NCBI GenBank assembly: GCA_002345025.1
Contig: DDUX01000062.1
Span: forward strand, 1 to 42,068
Direction of reading: 5' to 3'
Origin: Candidatus Accumulibacter iunctus
GTDB taxonomy: Bacteria; Pseudomonadota; Gammaproteobacteria; Burkholderiales; Rhodocyclaceae
DNA: 42,068 nucleotides
Below, piece after piece: positions 1 to 8,252 of the stretch (position 1 is its first letter; each line of letters opens with the position of its first letter). The translations under genes were made by a program, and so were the position numbers. The notes under the pieces were generated by a model. That model worked only from the letters and a program-made list of their open reading frames with translations. It was not told where the DNA came from and ran no database searches.

Positions 1-316
1 AGGCATGCTGATCGGCCAGGCGGGCGGATTTACGGGGGCGGCGCAGCGGATTCCCGTTCGAGGCGGCAGGCGGATCGGCGGCGGCCTCCGGCAGTCGTGT
101 GCACAAGTCTGCGGCCGGCTCGGGCTGTCCCCGGAAACTGCGGACAACGTGTGGGAAAGTGCTGCACAGCCTGTGGAAAACTGCCGCCGGGCGGCGTCTG
201 GCAAGGGGACTGCTCGCCTGCTGAAGTTTTGGGCAGCGACTGCCGGGCTGAGCGGGCAGGGCGGCACCGGTGACGGCCACTGCCCGGGATCGCCCGGATC
301 TGCTATCGTCGCGGCG
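1..316. other. 5' edge, no gene supported
   Basis: The frame upstream of the ABC ATPase is open, but its translation is low-complexity and does not resemble the family's N-terminus. I see no convincing gene here. The stretch around 110-185 has several loosely DnaA-box-like GTGGAAA/GTGGGAA words but none matches the consensus closely. Confidence 0.5.
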
Positions 317-1243
317 ATGCAGACCATCATCGCCGTAGCCGGACTTTGCAAGACCTACGCCTCGGGCTTCCAGGCGCTCAGGAGCGTCAGCCTGGACATC
401 CGCCATGGCGAGATTTTCGCCCTGCTCGGCCCGAACGGCGCCGGCAAGACGACGCTGATCAGCATCATCTGCGGCATCGTCAGGGCGAGTTCGGGGAACG
501 TCCGGGTCGGCGGTCACGATATCGTCGCCGACTACCGTGCCGCGCGCTCGATGATCGGACTGGTGCCGCAGGAACTCACGACCGATGCCTTCGAATCGGT
601 CTGGACGACGGTATCGTTCAGCCGCGGGCTGTTCGGCAAGCGGGCGAATCCGCAGTACCTCGAGAAGCTGCTGCGCGATCTCTCGCTGTGGGACCGCAAG
701 GACAGCCGCATCCGCACCCTCTCCGGCGGCATGAAGCGGCGCCTGCTGATCGCCAAGGCGCTGTCGCACGAACCGCAGATCCTCTTCCTTGACGAGCCGA
801 CCGCCGGTGTTGACGTCAACCTGCGGCGGGACATGTGGCAACTGGTGCGCGCGCTCAAGGCGACCGGCGTCACCATCATCCTGACCACCCACTACATCGA
901 CGAGGCCGAGGAAATGGCGGACCGTATCGGCGTCATCAGCAAGGGCGAGCTCATTCTCGTCGAGGAGAAAGCCGAGCTGATGCGCAAGCTCGGCAGGAAG
1001 CAACTGACGCTGCAACTGCAGCAGCCGCTGCAGCAGATTCCGCCGGCCCTCGCTGCCTACCGGCTCGACCTGTCGCGCGATGGCAGCGAGCTGACCTACA
1101 CCTATGACACACAGGGCGAGCGCAGCGGCATCCTCGCGCTGCTCGAGGAGCTGAGTGCTGCCGGTATCGCCTTCCGCGATCTGCACACGACGCAGAGTTC
1201 GCTCGAGGAGATCTTCGTCAGCCTGGTGAAGGAGGGGCAATGA
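317..1243 (+). CDS. yadG: ABC exporter ATP-binding subunit (YadG-like)
   Basis: ATPase subunit of an ABC-2 type exporter, 308 aa, the same length I recall for E. coli YadG. Walker A GPNGAGKTT lies at about residues 38-46, the signature LSGGMKRR near 137 and Walker B LFLDEPTAGVD near 157-167. The H-loop histidine is in the TTHYIDEAEEM segment. The start at 317 is chosen because the protein then begins directly with the typical first strand; the frame is open further upstream but reads as low-complexity non-coding sequence. It overlaps the permease gene by 4 bp (ATGA), so the two are translationally coupled. The substrate is unknown; the family is usually annotated as multidrug or polysaccharide export. 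Function as an ABC ATPase is certain, the exact subfamily likely. Confidence 0.93.
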   Translation: MQTIIAVAGLCKTYASGFQALRSVSLDIRHGEIFALLGPNGAGKTTLISIICGIVRASSGNVRVGGHDIVADYRAARSMIGLVPQELTTDAFESVWTTVSFSRGLFGKRANPQYLEKLLRDLSLWDRKDSRIRTLSGGMKRRLLIAKALSHEPQILFLDEPTAGVDVNLRRDMWQLVRALKATGVTIILTTHYIDEAEEMADRIGVISKGELILVEEKAELMRKLGRKQLTLQLQQPLQQIPPALAAYRLDLSRDGSELTYTYDTQGERSGILALLEELSAAGIAFRDLHTTQSSLEEIFVSLVKEGQ

Positions 1244-2001
1244 ACCTGCCGGCGATGCGGGCGATCTACCTCTTCGAGATGGCGCGTACCCGCCGCACGC
1301 TGCTGCAGAGCATCGTCTCGCCGGTGATCTCGACCTCGCTCTACTTTGTCGTCTTCGGCGCCGCCATCGGCTCGCGCATCGACGAGATCGACGGCGTCAG
1401 CTATGGCGCCTTCATCGTTCCCGGGCTGATCATGCTGTCGATCCTGACGCAGAGCGTTGCCAACGCTTCGTTTGGAATCTTCTTTCCGCGCTTCACGGGG
1501 ACGATCTACGAGTTGCTGTCGGCGCCGCTTTCGTATCTCGAGATCGCCGCCAGCTACGTCGGCGCGGCGGCAACGAAGTCGATCATGCTCGGGCTGATCA
1601 TCCTCGCGACGGCGGCCGTCTTCGTTCCGCTCCGCATCGCGCACCCGTTCTGGATGCTGCTCTTCCTCTTGCTGACGGCGCTCAGCTTCAGCCTGCTCGG
1701 CTTCATCATCGGCATCTGGGCAGACAACTTCGAGAAGCTGCAGCTCGTGCCGATGCTGATCATCACGCCGCTGACCTTTCTCGGCGGCAGCTTCTACTCG
1801 ATCGACATGCTGCCGCCGGTCTGGCAGACGATCAGCCTGTTCAACCCGGTGGTCTACCTCGTCAGCGGTTTCCGCTGGAGCTTCCACGACGTCGCCGACG
1901 TCAGTGTGGCGATCAGCCTGGCGATGACGCTGCTCTTTCTGCTGATCTTTCTTGCCATCGTCGCGTGGATCTTCAGGACCGGGTATCGCCTGAAGAGCTA
2001 G
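1240..2001 (+). CDS. yadH: ABC-2 type permease (YadH-like)
   Basis: Membrane partner of the preceding ATPase, 253 aa. Six hydrophobic segments are visible: an N-terminal one following a short cytoplasmic helix, then groups around residues 55-75, 100-130, 140-160, 170-190 and a C-terminal one at about 225-248. The segment PLTFLGGSFYSIDMLPPVWQ before the last helix is typical of ABC-2 permeases. The start overlaps the ATPase stop by 4 bp, so an obligate dimer of dimers is expected. The transported substrate cannot be read from the sequence. No strong terminator follows; an A-run and an inverted repeat lie immediately downstream. Confidence 0.92.
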   Translation: MNLPAMRAIYLFEMARTRRTLLQSIVSPVISTSLYFVVFGAAIGSRIDEIDGVSYGAFIVPGLIMLSILTQSVANASFGIFFPRFTGTIYELLSAPLSYLEIAASYVGAAATKSIMLGLIILATAAVFVPLRIAHPFWMLLFLLLTALSFSLLGFIIGIWADNFEKLQLVPMLIITPLTFLGGSFYSIDMLPPVWQTISLFNPVVYLVSGFRWSFHDVADVSVAISLAMTLLFLLIFLAIVAWIFRTGYRLKS

Positions 2002-2012
2002 AGAAAAAAAGA

Positions 2013-2028
2013 CTGTACATTCGTACAG
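2013..2028. promoter_or_regulatory. Palindromic operator candidate upstream of small gene
   Basis: The sequence CTGTACATTCGTACAG is a perfect 6-bp inverted repeat with a 4-nt spacer. It lies 69 nt upstream of the small gene at 2098. Its inner half sites (TGTAC-N4-GTACA) and spacing match the repeat at 27639-27654, next to the FabR-like regulator gene. Seen directly: the palindrome. Inferred: that it binds a TetR/FabR-type repressor. Confidence 0.5.
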
Positions 2029-2097
2029 CAATGCGTTATTGTTCGCTCCGTTGTCGCAGGTGCTGATCCATTCATCCCTACGAAGGAGTTCGCGAAC

Positions 2098-2280
2098 ATG
2101 AATGCCATCCAGAAGTGGTTCGAACAGGTCGTTGGCGTGTCACGCAACGAACGCGATCGCTGGTTTCTCGCGCAGCAGGTCTACAGCACGCGCTCGCTCG
2201 ATGTCTCGGCCCTGCACAAGCCCGCCTGCTGGCGCAGGAAGTCCGCTGCTCGACACGCCAGCGCCACGAGCAGCGTCTGA
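2098..2280 (+). CDS. Small protein of unknown function (60 aa)
   Basis: A short reading frame preceded by a strong ribosome binding site (AAGGAG, about 10 nt upstream of ATG). The first 40 residues are amphipathic and well-behaved (NAIQKWFEQVVGVSRNERDR, then a WFLAQQ segment), loosely recalling the small DUF3563-type proteins of betaproteobacteria. The last 20 residues are Arg/Ser/Ala-rich and may be a degraded tail. It sits behind the perfect inverted repeat at 2013-2028, suggesting regulated expression. There is no signal peptide or membrane segment. I do not recognise a function; the good ribosome binding site and operator are the main reasons to call it a gene. Confidence 0.55.
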   Translation: MNAIQKWFEQVVGVSRNERDRWFLAQQVYSTRSLDVSALHKPACWRRKSAARHASATSSV

Positions 2281-2498
2281 GGTTTCGGCGATTCAATTCC
2301 GCGCGGCGGCCGCCCGGCAGCGGCCAGTCTGCTGGGCTGCTGGGGTCGCCTTGACTGCAGTGACTTCGGCGATTGTCTTTCCTGCGCCTTGACCAGGTGC
2401 CGGGGAAGGCGGACTCCCGGCAGGTCCGCTCGCCGGGAAGCTCGTTGTTTCAGCGAGCTTCATTCCATCGCCAGGATCGTGCGTGTGTCTCGTTCAGA

Positions 2499-2807
2499 TC
2501 ACTCTGGTGGCGAAATGGTCTGCGCTTCTTCGGCTGCCGTGGTTTCATCCTCGCGACCATCGCCGCGCGTGCTCAGCAGCGCCCGGGCCTGGTCCCGCCA
2601 ATACCGGAGCGCTGCGTAGTATCCTTGCCAGACACAACCGGCGCAGCCCCGACCACAGCAGGTGGTCGGCACGGGTGGCGGCGGGCGCAGGCTGAGGCTC
2701 CGATGGCCGAGCAAGGATTCGATCGCACGAACGAGCGTCTGTGCCTCGGCCAGGTCGTTCATGGGCAGGGAAAAAGGATCGGGACAGGAATTCGTGTCGG
2801 GCTGCAT
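2499..2807 (-). CDS. Oxidoreductase-like domain small protein
   Basis: About 102 aa, or 87 aa if the internal ATG at 2762 is used. The central segment PTTCCGRGCAGCVWQGYY followed by a YWRDQARALL helix is the pattern of the short cysteine-rich 'oxidoreductase-like' N-terminal domain (PF09791 as I recall), with the CCxxxCxxC cluster intact. Such small proteins are common in betaproteobacteria and the domain also occurs in eukaryotic OXLD1; the biochemical role is not established. The N-terminal 35 residues form an amphipathic helix (MNDLAEAQTLVRAIESLLGH). It lies alone, opposite to its neighbours. No clear Shine-Dalgarno favours either start. Confidence 0.7.
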   Translation of the reverse strand: MQPDTNSCPDPFSLPMNDLAEAQTLVRAIESLLGHRSLSLRPPPPVPTTCCGRGCAGCVWQGYYAALRYWRDQARALLSTRGDGREDETTAAEEAQTISPPE

Positions 2808-2973
2808 GGCTGTCGGGTACCGGGGGTCAAGAGGTGCCTGTTGGTTCGCCGTTCCGGCGACCTTGGTTCAAGGATGCCACGATTCACGGCGTCATTGACG
2901 GTCGTCAACAGCCAGTTCCGGAAAGGCGCGCATGCTCGGTCAGCCAAGGGACTTTCTTCCGGGGGTGATCAGC

Positions 2974-4065
2974 ATGAAGCATCGAACCCTCCTTGCCGGC
3001 GCCGGGGTTGCGGTGGCTGCTGGCGCAGGAATTCGTTGGCTGACGCGCGGTCCGGATCATGACGCCGCGGCGGCCACGTTGTGGTCGCATCGCTCGACCA
3101 CCGGCAGCCTGGAGTTCGCCGATCTCGTCCACTACGCGACTCTTGCGGCGAACAGCCATAACGCCCAGCCCTGGCTTTTCCAGCACACGCCCGTCGGCGT
3201 TCTGATCTCGCCGGACTTCAGCCGCTCGCTGCCGGTGGTCGATGGCGACGCCCATCATCTCTTCGCCTCGCTCGGCTGCGCCGCCGAAAACCTGATGCTG
3301 GCGACGCGGGCGGCCGGGAGATCGAGCGAAATCGCCTTCGATCCGTCGGGCGCAGGGCGAGTCCAGGTGGCGGCAGGGGTGGTCGGCGCCACGCGTGATG
3401 CCCTGTTCGACGCCATTCCCGACCGGCAGTGCACCCGGTGCGACTATGACGGCCGCGCCATTGGCACGGCGGACCGGATGCTGTTGCAAAAAGCGGCACG
3501 AGTCGACGGATGCGAGTTGCTGCTGATCGAGGATCTGGTGCGCGTCGAACAGGTGCTTGAGCTGATACTGCTGGCTACGGCGCTGCAGGCTTCCGACCCC
3601 GCTTTCGTCGCGGAGCTGCGCTCCTGGCTGCGCTTCAATGCCGGAGCGGCGGTCGACAGCGGCGACGGCCTGTATGTCGCGTGTTCGGGTATTCCGACGC
3701 TGCCCACCTGGCTCGGCTCCCTCCTGTTTGCCGCCTTCTTCAAGCCGGCCGCAGAAAGGGAGCGTCACGCCCGGCAGGTCCGCTCGAGTGCCGGGTTGGC
3801 GGTCTTTGTTGCCGACCTCGACGATAGGGCGCACTGGGTTCAGGCCGGTCGCAGCTATCAACGCTTTGCCTTGCAGGCGACCGCGCTCGGCATTCGCCAT
3901 GCACATCTGAATCAGCCGCTGGAAGTAGCGCCCATACGTCGCCAGCTCGGAGCGTTGCTGGGGGTGGGCGATCGCCGTGTCGATCTGCTGCTCCGTTACG
4001 GCCATGCTGCGGCGATGCCCCGTTCCCTGCGCCGCCCGGTCAGGGATGTGATCGTCGCGGCGTGA
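2974..4065 (+). CDS. Nitroreductase-family protein (Acg-like)
   Basis: 363 aa. After an N-terminal hydrophobic segment (residues 4-20, AGAGVAVAAGAG) the protein reads as a divergent, duplicated nitroreductase fold of the Acg type: LVHYATLAANSHNAQPWLF near residues 45-65 is the characteristic SxHNxQPW flavin-binding start, and a second half with LQATALGIRHAHLNQPLE follows near 300-320. FMN binding is expected from the family; the substrate is unknown. The N-terminus suggests a membrane-anchored or exported form; no twin-arginine motif is present. The ATG at 2974 is preferred over an in-frame one at 2932 because it starts the hydrophobic segment. It is followed at 7 bp by the membrane protein gene at 4073, so they probably form an operon. 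Confidence 0.85.
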   Translation: MKHRTLLAGAGVAVAAGAGIRWLTRGPDHDAAAATLWSHRSTTGSLEFADLVHYATLAANSHNAQPWLFQHTPVGVLISPDFSRSLPVVDGDAHHLFASLGCAAENLMLATRAAGRSSEIAFDPSGAGRVQVAAGVVGATRDALFDAIPDRQCTRCDYDGRAIGTADRMLLQKAARVDGCELLLIEDLVRVEQVLELILLATALQASDPAFVAELRSWLRFNAGAAVDSGDGLYVACSGIPTLPTWLGSLLFAAFFKPAAERERHARQVRSSAGLAVFVADLDDRAHWVQAGRSYQRFALQATALGIRHAHLNQPLEVAPIRRQLGALLGVGDRRVDLLLRYGHAAAMPRSLRRPVRDVIVAA

Positions 4066-4072
4066 GTAAGCC

Positions 4073-4516
4073 ATGACGAAGGCGCTGCGAGCCGGCTGCC
4101 ACTATTTTGCCGCGGCTTTCGCCGTCGGCTTTGTTCTCGGCGTCTTGCGCACCCTGCTGCTGGTGCCGCGCGTTGGCGAAACCGCGGCGGTGCTCGTCGA
4201 GCTTCCGATCATGCTCGGGGCTTCCTGGCTGATCTGCGGACGCATCCTGCGGCGGTCACCGCTTTCTCCGGGCGAGGCGGTCGTGACCGGCGCTTGTGCC
4301 TTTGTGCTGCTGATGATTGCCGAGCTGTCGCTCTCCGTCCTGCTTGCGAAGCGCACGCTTCCGGCGCATCTGGCGCTCTATTCGGAGACGGCGCATCTGC
4401 TGGGGCTGGCCGGTCAGATCGTGTTCGCTCTGTTTCCGGTGGTGCGGACCATGTTGGCGGGGCATCGGCTCGAGCCCGAGCGGAGCGATCCGCGAGCGCC
4501 GCCGAGTGGCCGATGA
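4073..4516 (+). CDS. Small integral membrane protein (147 aa)
   Basis: Four hydrophobic segments are visible at about residues 10-30, 38-56, 68-90 and 105-125, and the C-terminus is polar and Arg/Pro-rich. It begins 7 bp after the nitroreductase-family gene and is probably co-transcribed with it. I do not recognise a named family. The gene ends 20 bp before the direct repeat taken here as the left attachment site, so it is the last chromosomal gene on this side. Confidence 0.75.
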   Translation: MTKALRAGCHYFAAAFAVGFVLGVLRTLLLVPRVGETAAVLVELPIMLGASWLICGRILRRSPLSPGEAVVTGACAFVLLMIAELSLSVLLAKRTLPAHLALYSETAHLLGLAGQIVFALFPVVRTMLAGHRLEPERSDPRAPPSGR

Positions 4517-4535
4517 TGCAGTTGGTCCCGATCTG

Positions 4536-4562
4536 CCGGAAAGTACCTCGACAGGAATCGAA
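4536..4562. repeat. Left attachment-site repeat (attL candidate)
   Basis: CCGGAAAGT, one variant base, then the 17-mer CCTCGACAGGAATCGAA. The same two words occur in the same order and orientation at 36186-36213, where the 17-mer is the 3' part of tRNA-Arg(CCT) on the minus strand. The two copies differ only between the words (A versus CC). They flank the block of conjugative-element genes. Read directly: the repeat. Inferred: that it is the scar of site-specific integration at the tRNA. Confidence 0.8.
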
Positions 4563-4636
4563 TAGAGGTCAAAAACATCATAGAAATATATGGATAGAGG
4601 TCCTCTCTGGCTACTCATACCCCAAAATGTACCCCA
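4562..4636. repeat. Short direct repeats inside the left island end
   Basis: ATAGAGGTC occurs at 4562-4570 and again at 4594-4602, and TACCCCA occurs at 4618-4624 and 4630-4636. The stretch is AT-rich compared with its surroundings. A 12-nt word at 4569-4580 is also an imperfect inverted match to 36151-36162 at the other island end. Such arrays are common as arm-type binding sites beside integrase-recognised cores, which is an inference here. Confidence 0.45.
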
Positions 4637-4683
4637 CTCCGATGCATGTTCGCTTCCTGACCGCAGCTCCGCGAGGGCTGCCT

Positions 4684-5247
4684 CTAGCTGTAGTCGATGA
4701 TGGGCGACGATGGAAACGCCGACTGCCGAGAAGTCCTCGTGGCCCGCAGCATGTGGATGAGCAGGTGCCCGGTCGGCCCGGACACCATGAGCCTGACGCC
4801 GACGATGGTGTCTGGCTGGTACTTGGCGAACCCCGGCAGCGAAAGCGCCGGTGCGCCAAACAGGTTGACCGACAGGCGCACCGTGATGTCCGCGAGCCCG
4901 GTACGACTGATGCTGCGGCACTGGTCGAACACCTCGCCGCTGGCCGCGGGCCAAGCGTTGGGCACCACCATCGCGAGGCTTCCGGGCTACCCCCAGAAGT
5001 CGAAGACCCGCATGTAGGCCAGCGTGGCGGTATCGACCGATGCCTTGACGTCCTTGACGGGCAAGGTCGGGTCGACCAGGACGCTGCCCCATTGGTGGGT
5101 GGTGCCCACGATCAGGAAGTTCAGCCCGATCGGCACATTGGTGTACGACAGCGGCTCCATCGTCTGCGCGCCTGCCTCCGGAACACAGACCAGCCCGAGC
5201 GCGGCAGCGGCGAGCATCGAATGCGGCGCGCGCCAAAGACTCCTCAT
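4684..5247 (-). pseudogene. Truncated MetA-type outer-membrane transporter
   Basis: The frame starts with ATG overlapping the stop of the patatin gene by 4 bp, has a signal peptide (LAAAALGLVCVPEAGAQ) and then reads like the 'MetA pathway of phenol degradation' putative transporter family (PF13557): NVPIGLNFLIVGTTHQWG, DVKASVDTATLAYMRVFDFWG. An in-frame TAG follows FDFWG (about 4987-4989), and the same frame continues with recognisable family sequence (VVPNAWPAASGEVFDQ, GLADITVRLSVNLFGAPALS). Homology fades after about residue 165 and a stop is reached at 4684, whereas full proteins are around 300 aa. It is therefore a nonsense-interrupted 5' remnant, cut near the left island end. Confidence 0.75.
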
Positions 5248-6689
5248 GGGGTGCCGGTCGGAGCGACGACGACCTTGACGCCGGCATCCTTCAGCATTCG
5301 CTGGAACTCGGGCGACGCGGCGATGATCGTCCCTGCCGCGGCGCGCAGGCGATCCACGGCCTCGGGCGGTAGCACGAAGGTCGTTGGTTGCTGGTTCAGG
5401 TAGTCGCGCTCGGCCTTGTCCTGCAGCGCTGGGAACGACACGTCGATGGCGTAGATCTTCGCTTGCGGCACGCGTATGGCGGCGCAGACCGGAGCGTCCG
5501 TGTTGACGTCGCACCCTGCCAGCTCGCGCAGACGCCGGGCCGTCTCCCACCGCGCCGAGATATCCTTCAGCAACTCGACCGCCTCATACGAGTAGTGATC
5601 GATCGGCACGCCACTGGACTTGAGCAACACATCCACCACGCCGGGCCCCTGTTCCGAGGTATCCCACGCGGTCGGGGGCGACGACAACGAGTTGACGACG
5701 ATCACGACGATTCTCTTCACGTGGTCGAGCGGCGTCGGGATGCCGGCAGCGTGCAAGGCTTCGAGCAGTTGCAGCGCATCGAGCACGCCGCGCATGCCCA
5801 CGTTGTCGGAAATGCCGCCGTCCACCAGGTGGACGTACGGCCGTTTCACGCCGTCGGCAAGGCCACGGCCTTCATTCAGCTCGCGTATCGCACGGGCTGC
5901 AGGCCGCGGTGGATCGTCGGATTGAGTGAACAACTTGACCCAGGGTGGCACATCGAAGCTGCAGCTGCCACCATAGTTGTCGATGGTGACGGTGGACAAT
6001 ACGACCGGGACAGCCGACGATGCGGCGGCAGCGCGGGACAGCCGCACGGCATTGAGATCCGAGCACATCAGGTTGAAGACACTCTGGTTGAAGGGGACGC
6101 GGCTGCCGGTCGAGATGTCGGTGGCCGACGCCACGATGTAGGGGCCATCGCTGCGGTCGAGGTCGCCGAAGGTCGCGCCGTTGAACAGGATCTCGTCGTA
6201 GTAATTCGCCGCGAGTTCCGAGCGCCCGGCCGTGCCGCCGATGTAGTCGGGCCAGTACTTGGGACTGATGGCACGAGCGATCAGTTCACCCTGCACGTCA
6301 CGCTTGAGGAAGCGGTGCTCGTAGTCGGTGAACAACTTGTCGCCGTACAGACCATAAGCGAGCGCAGTGAAGCTGCCGCCCGAGACGCCGGTGATCATGT
6401 CCACTGCGTCGATCAGGCGAAGCCTGGCGCCATTCGCTGCCACGACCTCGGTGCGCCGCAGGAACTCCAGCACCCCATACGAGAACGCGGCAGCACGTGT
6501 GCCACCGCCGGAGAAGGCAAGTACGACCAGAGTGTCCTGACTCTTGAAGTGCTTCTGGCGCGTCTGGAAGGTGTAGCCGCCGTTCGGATCGACCTGCGTG
6601 ATCGGCGGGTTGACCGGGCGGCTGGCGCAGCCGGCGAGGCCGAGCAGCGCAGCGGATGCAGCTGCACACAGGAATCGTTGGTTCGTCAT
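5244..6689 (-). CDS. Patatin-like phospholipase lipoprotein
   Basis: 481 aa serine lipase of the patatin family, predicted to be a lipoprotein: signal peptide with lipobox LAGC (Cys21). The oxyanion-hole motif SGGGTR lies at about residues 60-65, the nucleophile elbow GVSGGS at 101-106 (Ser103) and the catalytic Asp in HLVDGGISDN (Asp290), so the dyad is complete. The start at 6689 is chosen because it opens the signal peptide. It would hydrolyse acyl esters at the envelope; its substrate is unknown. Its stop overlaps the ATG of the outer-membrane transporter remnant (ATGA), so the pair was co-translated. The upstream neighbour is the ion channel relic. It appears intact although its neighbours on both sides are broken. 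Confidence 0.88.
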   Translation of the reverse strand: MTNQRFLCAAASAALLGLAGCASRPVNPPITQVDPNGGYTFQTRQKHFKSQDTLVVLAFSGGGTRAAAFSYGVLEFLRRTEVVAANGARLRLIDAVDMITGVSGGSFTALAYGLYGDKLFTDYEHRFLKRDVQGELIARAISPKYWPDYIGGTAGRSELAANYYDEILFNGATFGDLDRSDGPYIVASATDISTGSRVPFNQSVFNLMCSDLNAVRLSRAAAASSAVPVVLSTVTIDNYGGSCSFDVPPWVKLFTQSDDPPRPAARAIRELNEGRGLADGVKRPYVHLVDGGISDNVGMRGVLDALQLLEALHAAGIPTPLDHVKRIVVIVVNSLSSPPTAWDTSEQGPGVVDVLLKSSGVPIDHYSYEAVELLKDISARWETARRLRELAGCDVNTDAPVCAAIRVPQAKIYAIDVSFPALQDKAERDYLNQQPTTFVLPPEAVDRLRAAAGTIIAASPEFQRMLKDAGVKVVVAPTGTP

Positions 6690-6746
6690 GATGGTCCGGG
6701 GATAGGGGGTTGCTGGCAGGTCATGGTTGTTCACGCACACTTCCGG

Positions 6747-7423
6747 TCACGCGCTGTCGCGCGACGCGAATTGCACCAGACCGACGAACTGCGAAACCAC
6801 GATCGCAGTGTAGAACAGGCCGAACAGGGCGACGAGCAGGCTCAGCGTGGTAGCCGGCGCGCGCACCGGCGTAATGTCGGAGTAGCCGAACACGTTATCT
6901 GGGCGAAGCTTTAATGGCAGAACAGCGTGAGCCTCGCATGCCAGTGCCCCAACATCTCCTGCACGCCGGGGTCGAAGGCGAAGGAGTGCGGCGCCAGCAG
7001 GAAGGCGCAGCTGTTGATGCCCGTCCACGCGTCGGCCGCGATCAGGTAGCCGCAGATCGCGCCCAGCACTATGCCGGTGCCGGCCTCGGGCGTGCGGAAC
7101 AGATCGCGCAGGACCAGTGTCACGGCGGCCCAGAGAAACAGTGAGGACAGCACGTTGAACGCCAGCGCCAGCGCGCCGCCGTCGCTGCCGCCGGTGAAGT
7201 GCCGCGCCCAGCCGATGAAGACGGTCGCCAAAAGCAGCAGCGCAGCCGGCACGCGCTCGCCCGTACCGCGGACGACGACGCGATAGATCGTCGCCGACAG
7301 CACGGTGCGGAACACGTCCGACAGCACGCCGACGAAGCCCGTGTGCAGACCATAGGCCTGGATTGCGATCGACACCAGCAGCAGTGCGAGCAGCACCTTG
7401 TACTTCTGCCGGCGCTGCACCAT
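6747..7423 (-). pseudogene. Two-pore-domain-like ion channel, interrupted
   Basis: The N-terminal 170 residues contain several hydrophobic helices (YKVLLALLLVSIAIQAYG, then LLLLATVFIGWA, LFLWAAVTLVL, IVLGAICGYLIAAD), as in small bacterial Ion_trans_2 channels. Near 6911 the frame meets TAA where an aromatic residue is expected, and a few codons later the filter and last helix (GYSDITPV, then LLVALFGLFYTAIVVSQFVGL) are found in another frame. So a nonsense codon and a frameshift lie within about 30 bp just before the selectivity filter. The filter reads GYSD rather than GYGD. Start chosen at 7423; the frame is open to 7465. Sequencing error is possible but must explain two separate changes. 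Confidence 0.7.
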
Positions 7424-7483
7424 GGGCGAGCGCCCGAGGCATGCCGGAGAACGCGTCGCAGTCACCTCGCCGGGATGCCACGC

Positions 7484-8242
7484 TCACGGTGCCGCGACCA
7501 CTTGGTAGTGCACGCCATTGGCGCCGTACATCGGCTGGAACCAGGTGTTGCCGCTCAGGTAGTACGTGGCGCCGTTCTTCGTCACCGCCATCGACCCGGC
7601 GGGCAGCGCGGCATGGCTGACGCCCAAGGCGTAGCTCGTGGTCGTCGTGGTCACGGTCGTGCCAGGCGGCGGCGCAGTGGCGGCCGCCGTACCGGCGGCA
7701 TAGCCCGACGAGTACGCAGCCCCGCTGCTGGCCGTGCCTGCGGCGACGCCCGCCGAGTAGGCGCTGGACGTGGCCGCGGCGGTGTTGGCCGAGGCGATTG
7801 CGGCGCCGGTGGCCATGCCGACCACCGCGCCGGCCGCCGCCGCGCAGCCGTAGCAGCCGCTGGTGTAGGTCGGCACGTAGACCGGCGGGTGATAGCCTGG
7901 GTAGGCGCCGTGGGCTGGCGGTCGGTAGGCCGTCGCGCCGTAGTAGGTGCTGTGCGTCGCGCCGGCACCGTAGGCCCCGGCCGTGCTGCCGCCATAGACG
8001 TTGGTGTGCTCGGTGCCGCCGTATTCGCCGTGCGCGGTGCTGCCGCCGTAGGTGCTGGTGTGCTCGCTGCCCTCGCCGGCAGTGTGCGTGCTGCTGCCGC
8101 CGAAGCGGTTGTCGTGGCTGGTCGAGCCGAAGCTGTGCGAGGTGCTGCCGCCGAAGCGGTTGGCACTGGCCCATGCCAGGGCCTGTCCGGCTGCCAGGGT
8201 GGCGACGACGGCCAGGGCGAGTCGGGCGGGGGTGCGGATCAT
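7484..8242 (-). CDS. Exported Gly/Ser/Thr-rich repeat protein
   Basis: 252 aa with a Sec signal peptide (ALAVVATLAAGQALA). Residues 28-95 are built from imperfect repeats such as RFGGSTSHSFGST, HTSTYGGSTAHGEYGGTEHT and NVYGGSTAG. A Pro/Tyr-rich linker carries a GCYGCAAAAGAVVGMATGAAIA motif resembling the glycine-zipper/hydrophobic stretch of small surface proteins. The C-terminus ends with YYLSGNTWFQPMYGANGVHYQVV, a pattern found at the end of several exported proteins of unknown function. The ribosome binding site GAGGAG overlaps the stop of the upstream 52-aa gene, indicating coupling. Role unknown; cell-surface location is inferred. Confidence 0.75.
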   Translation of the reverse strand: MIRTPARLALAVVATLAAGQALAWASANRFGGSTSHSFGSTSHDNRFGGSSTHTAGEGSEHTSTYGGSTAHGEYGGTEHTNVYGGSTAGAYGAGATHSTYYGATAYRPPAHGAYPGYHPPVYVPTYTSGCYGCAAAAGAVVGMATGAAIASANTAAATSSAYSAGVAAGTASSGAAYSSGYAAGTAAATAPPPGTTVTTTTTSYALGVSHAALPAGSMAVTKNGATYYLSGNTWFQPMYGANGVHYQVVAAP

Positions 8243-8252
8243 CGTCGGCTCC

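Noticed and set aside
110..185. DnaA-box-like cluster or replication origin at the left edge
   Set aside because: The words only loosely resemble TTATCCACA, the region is not AT-rich and no dnaA, dnaN or repA gene is near.
5..316. N-terminal extension of the ABC ATPase by 104 residues
   Set aside because: The extension is low-complexity and Gly/Arg-rich, while the ATG at 317 gives the exact length and N-terminus expected for the family.
2438..2460. Intrinsic terminator formed by AAGCTCG...CGAGCTT
   Set aside because: A hairpin can form but no T-run follows on either strand, so termination is not supported.
7484..8242. Repeats in the Gly/Ser-rich gene as a CRISPR or satellite array
   Set aside because: The repeats are imperfect, in frame, lack spacers of constant length and lie inside a gene with signal peptide and ribosome binding site.
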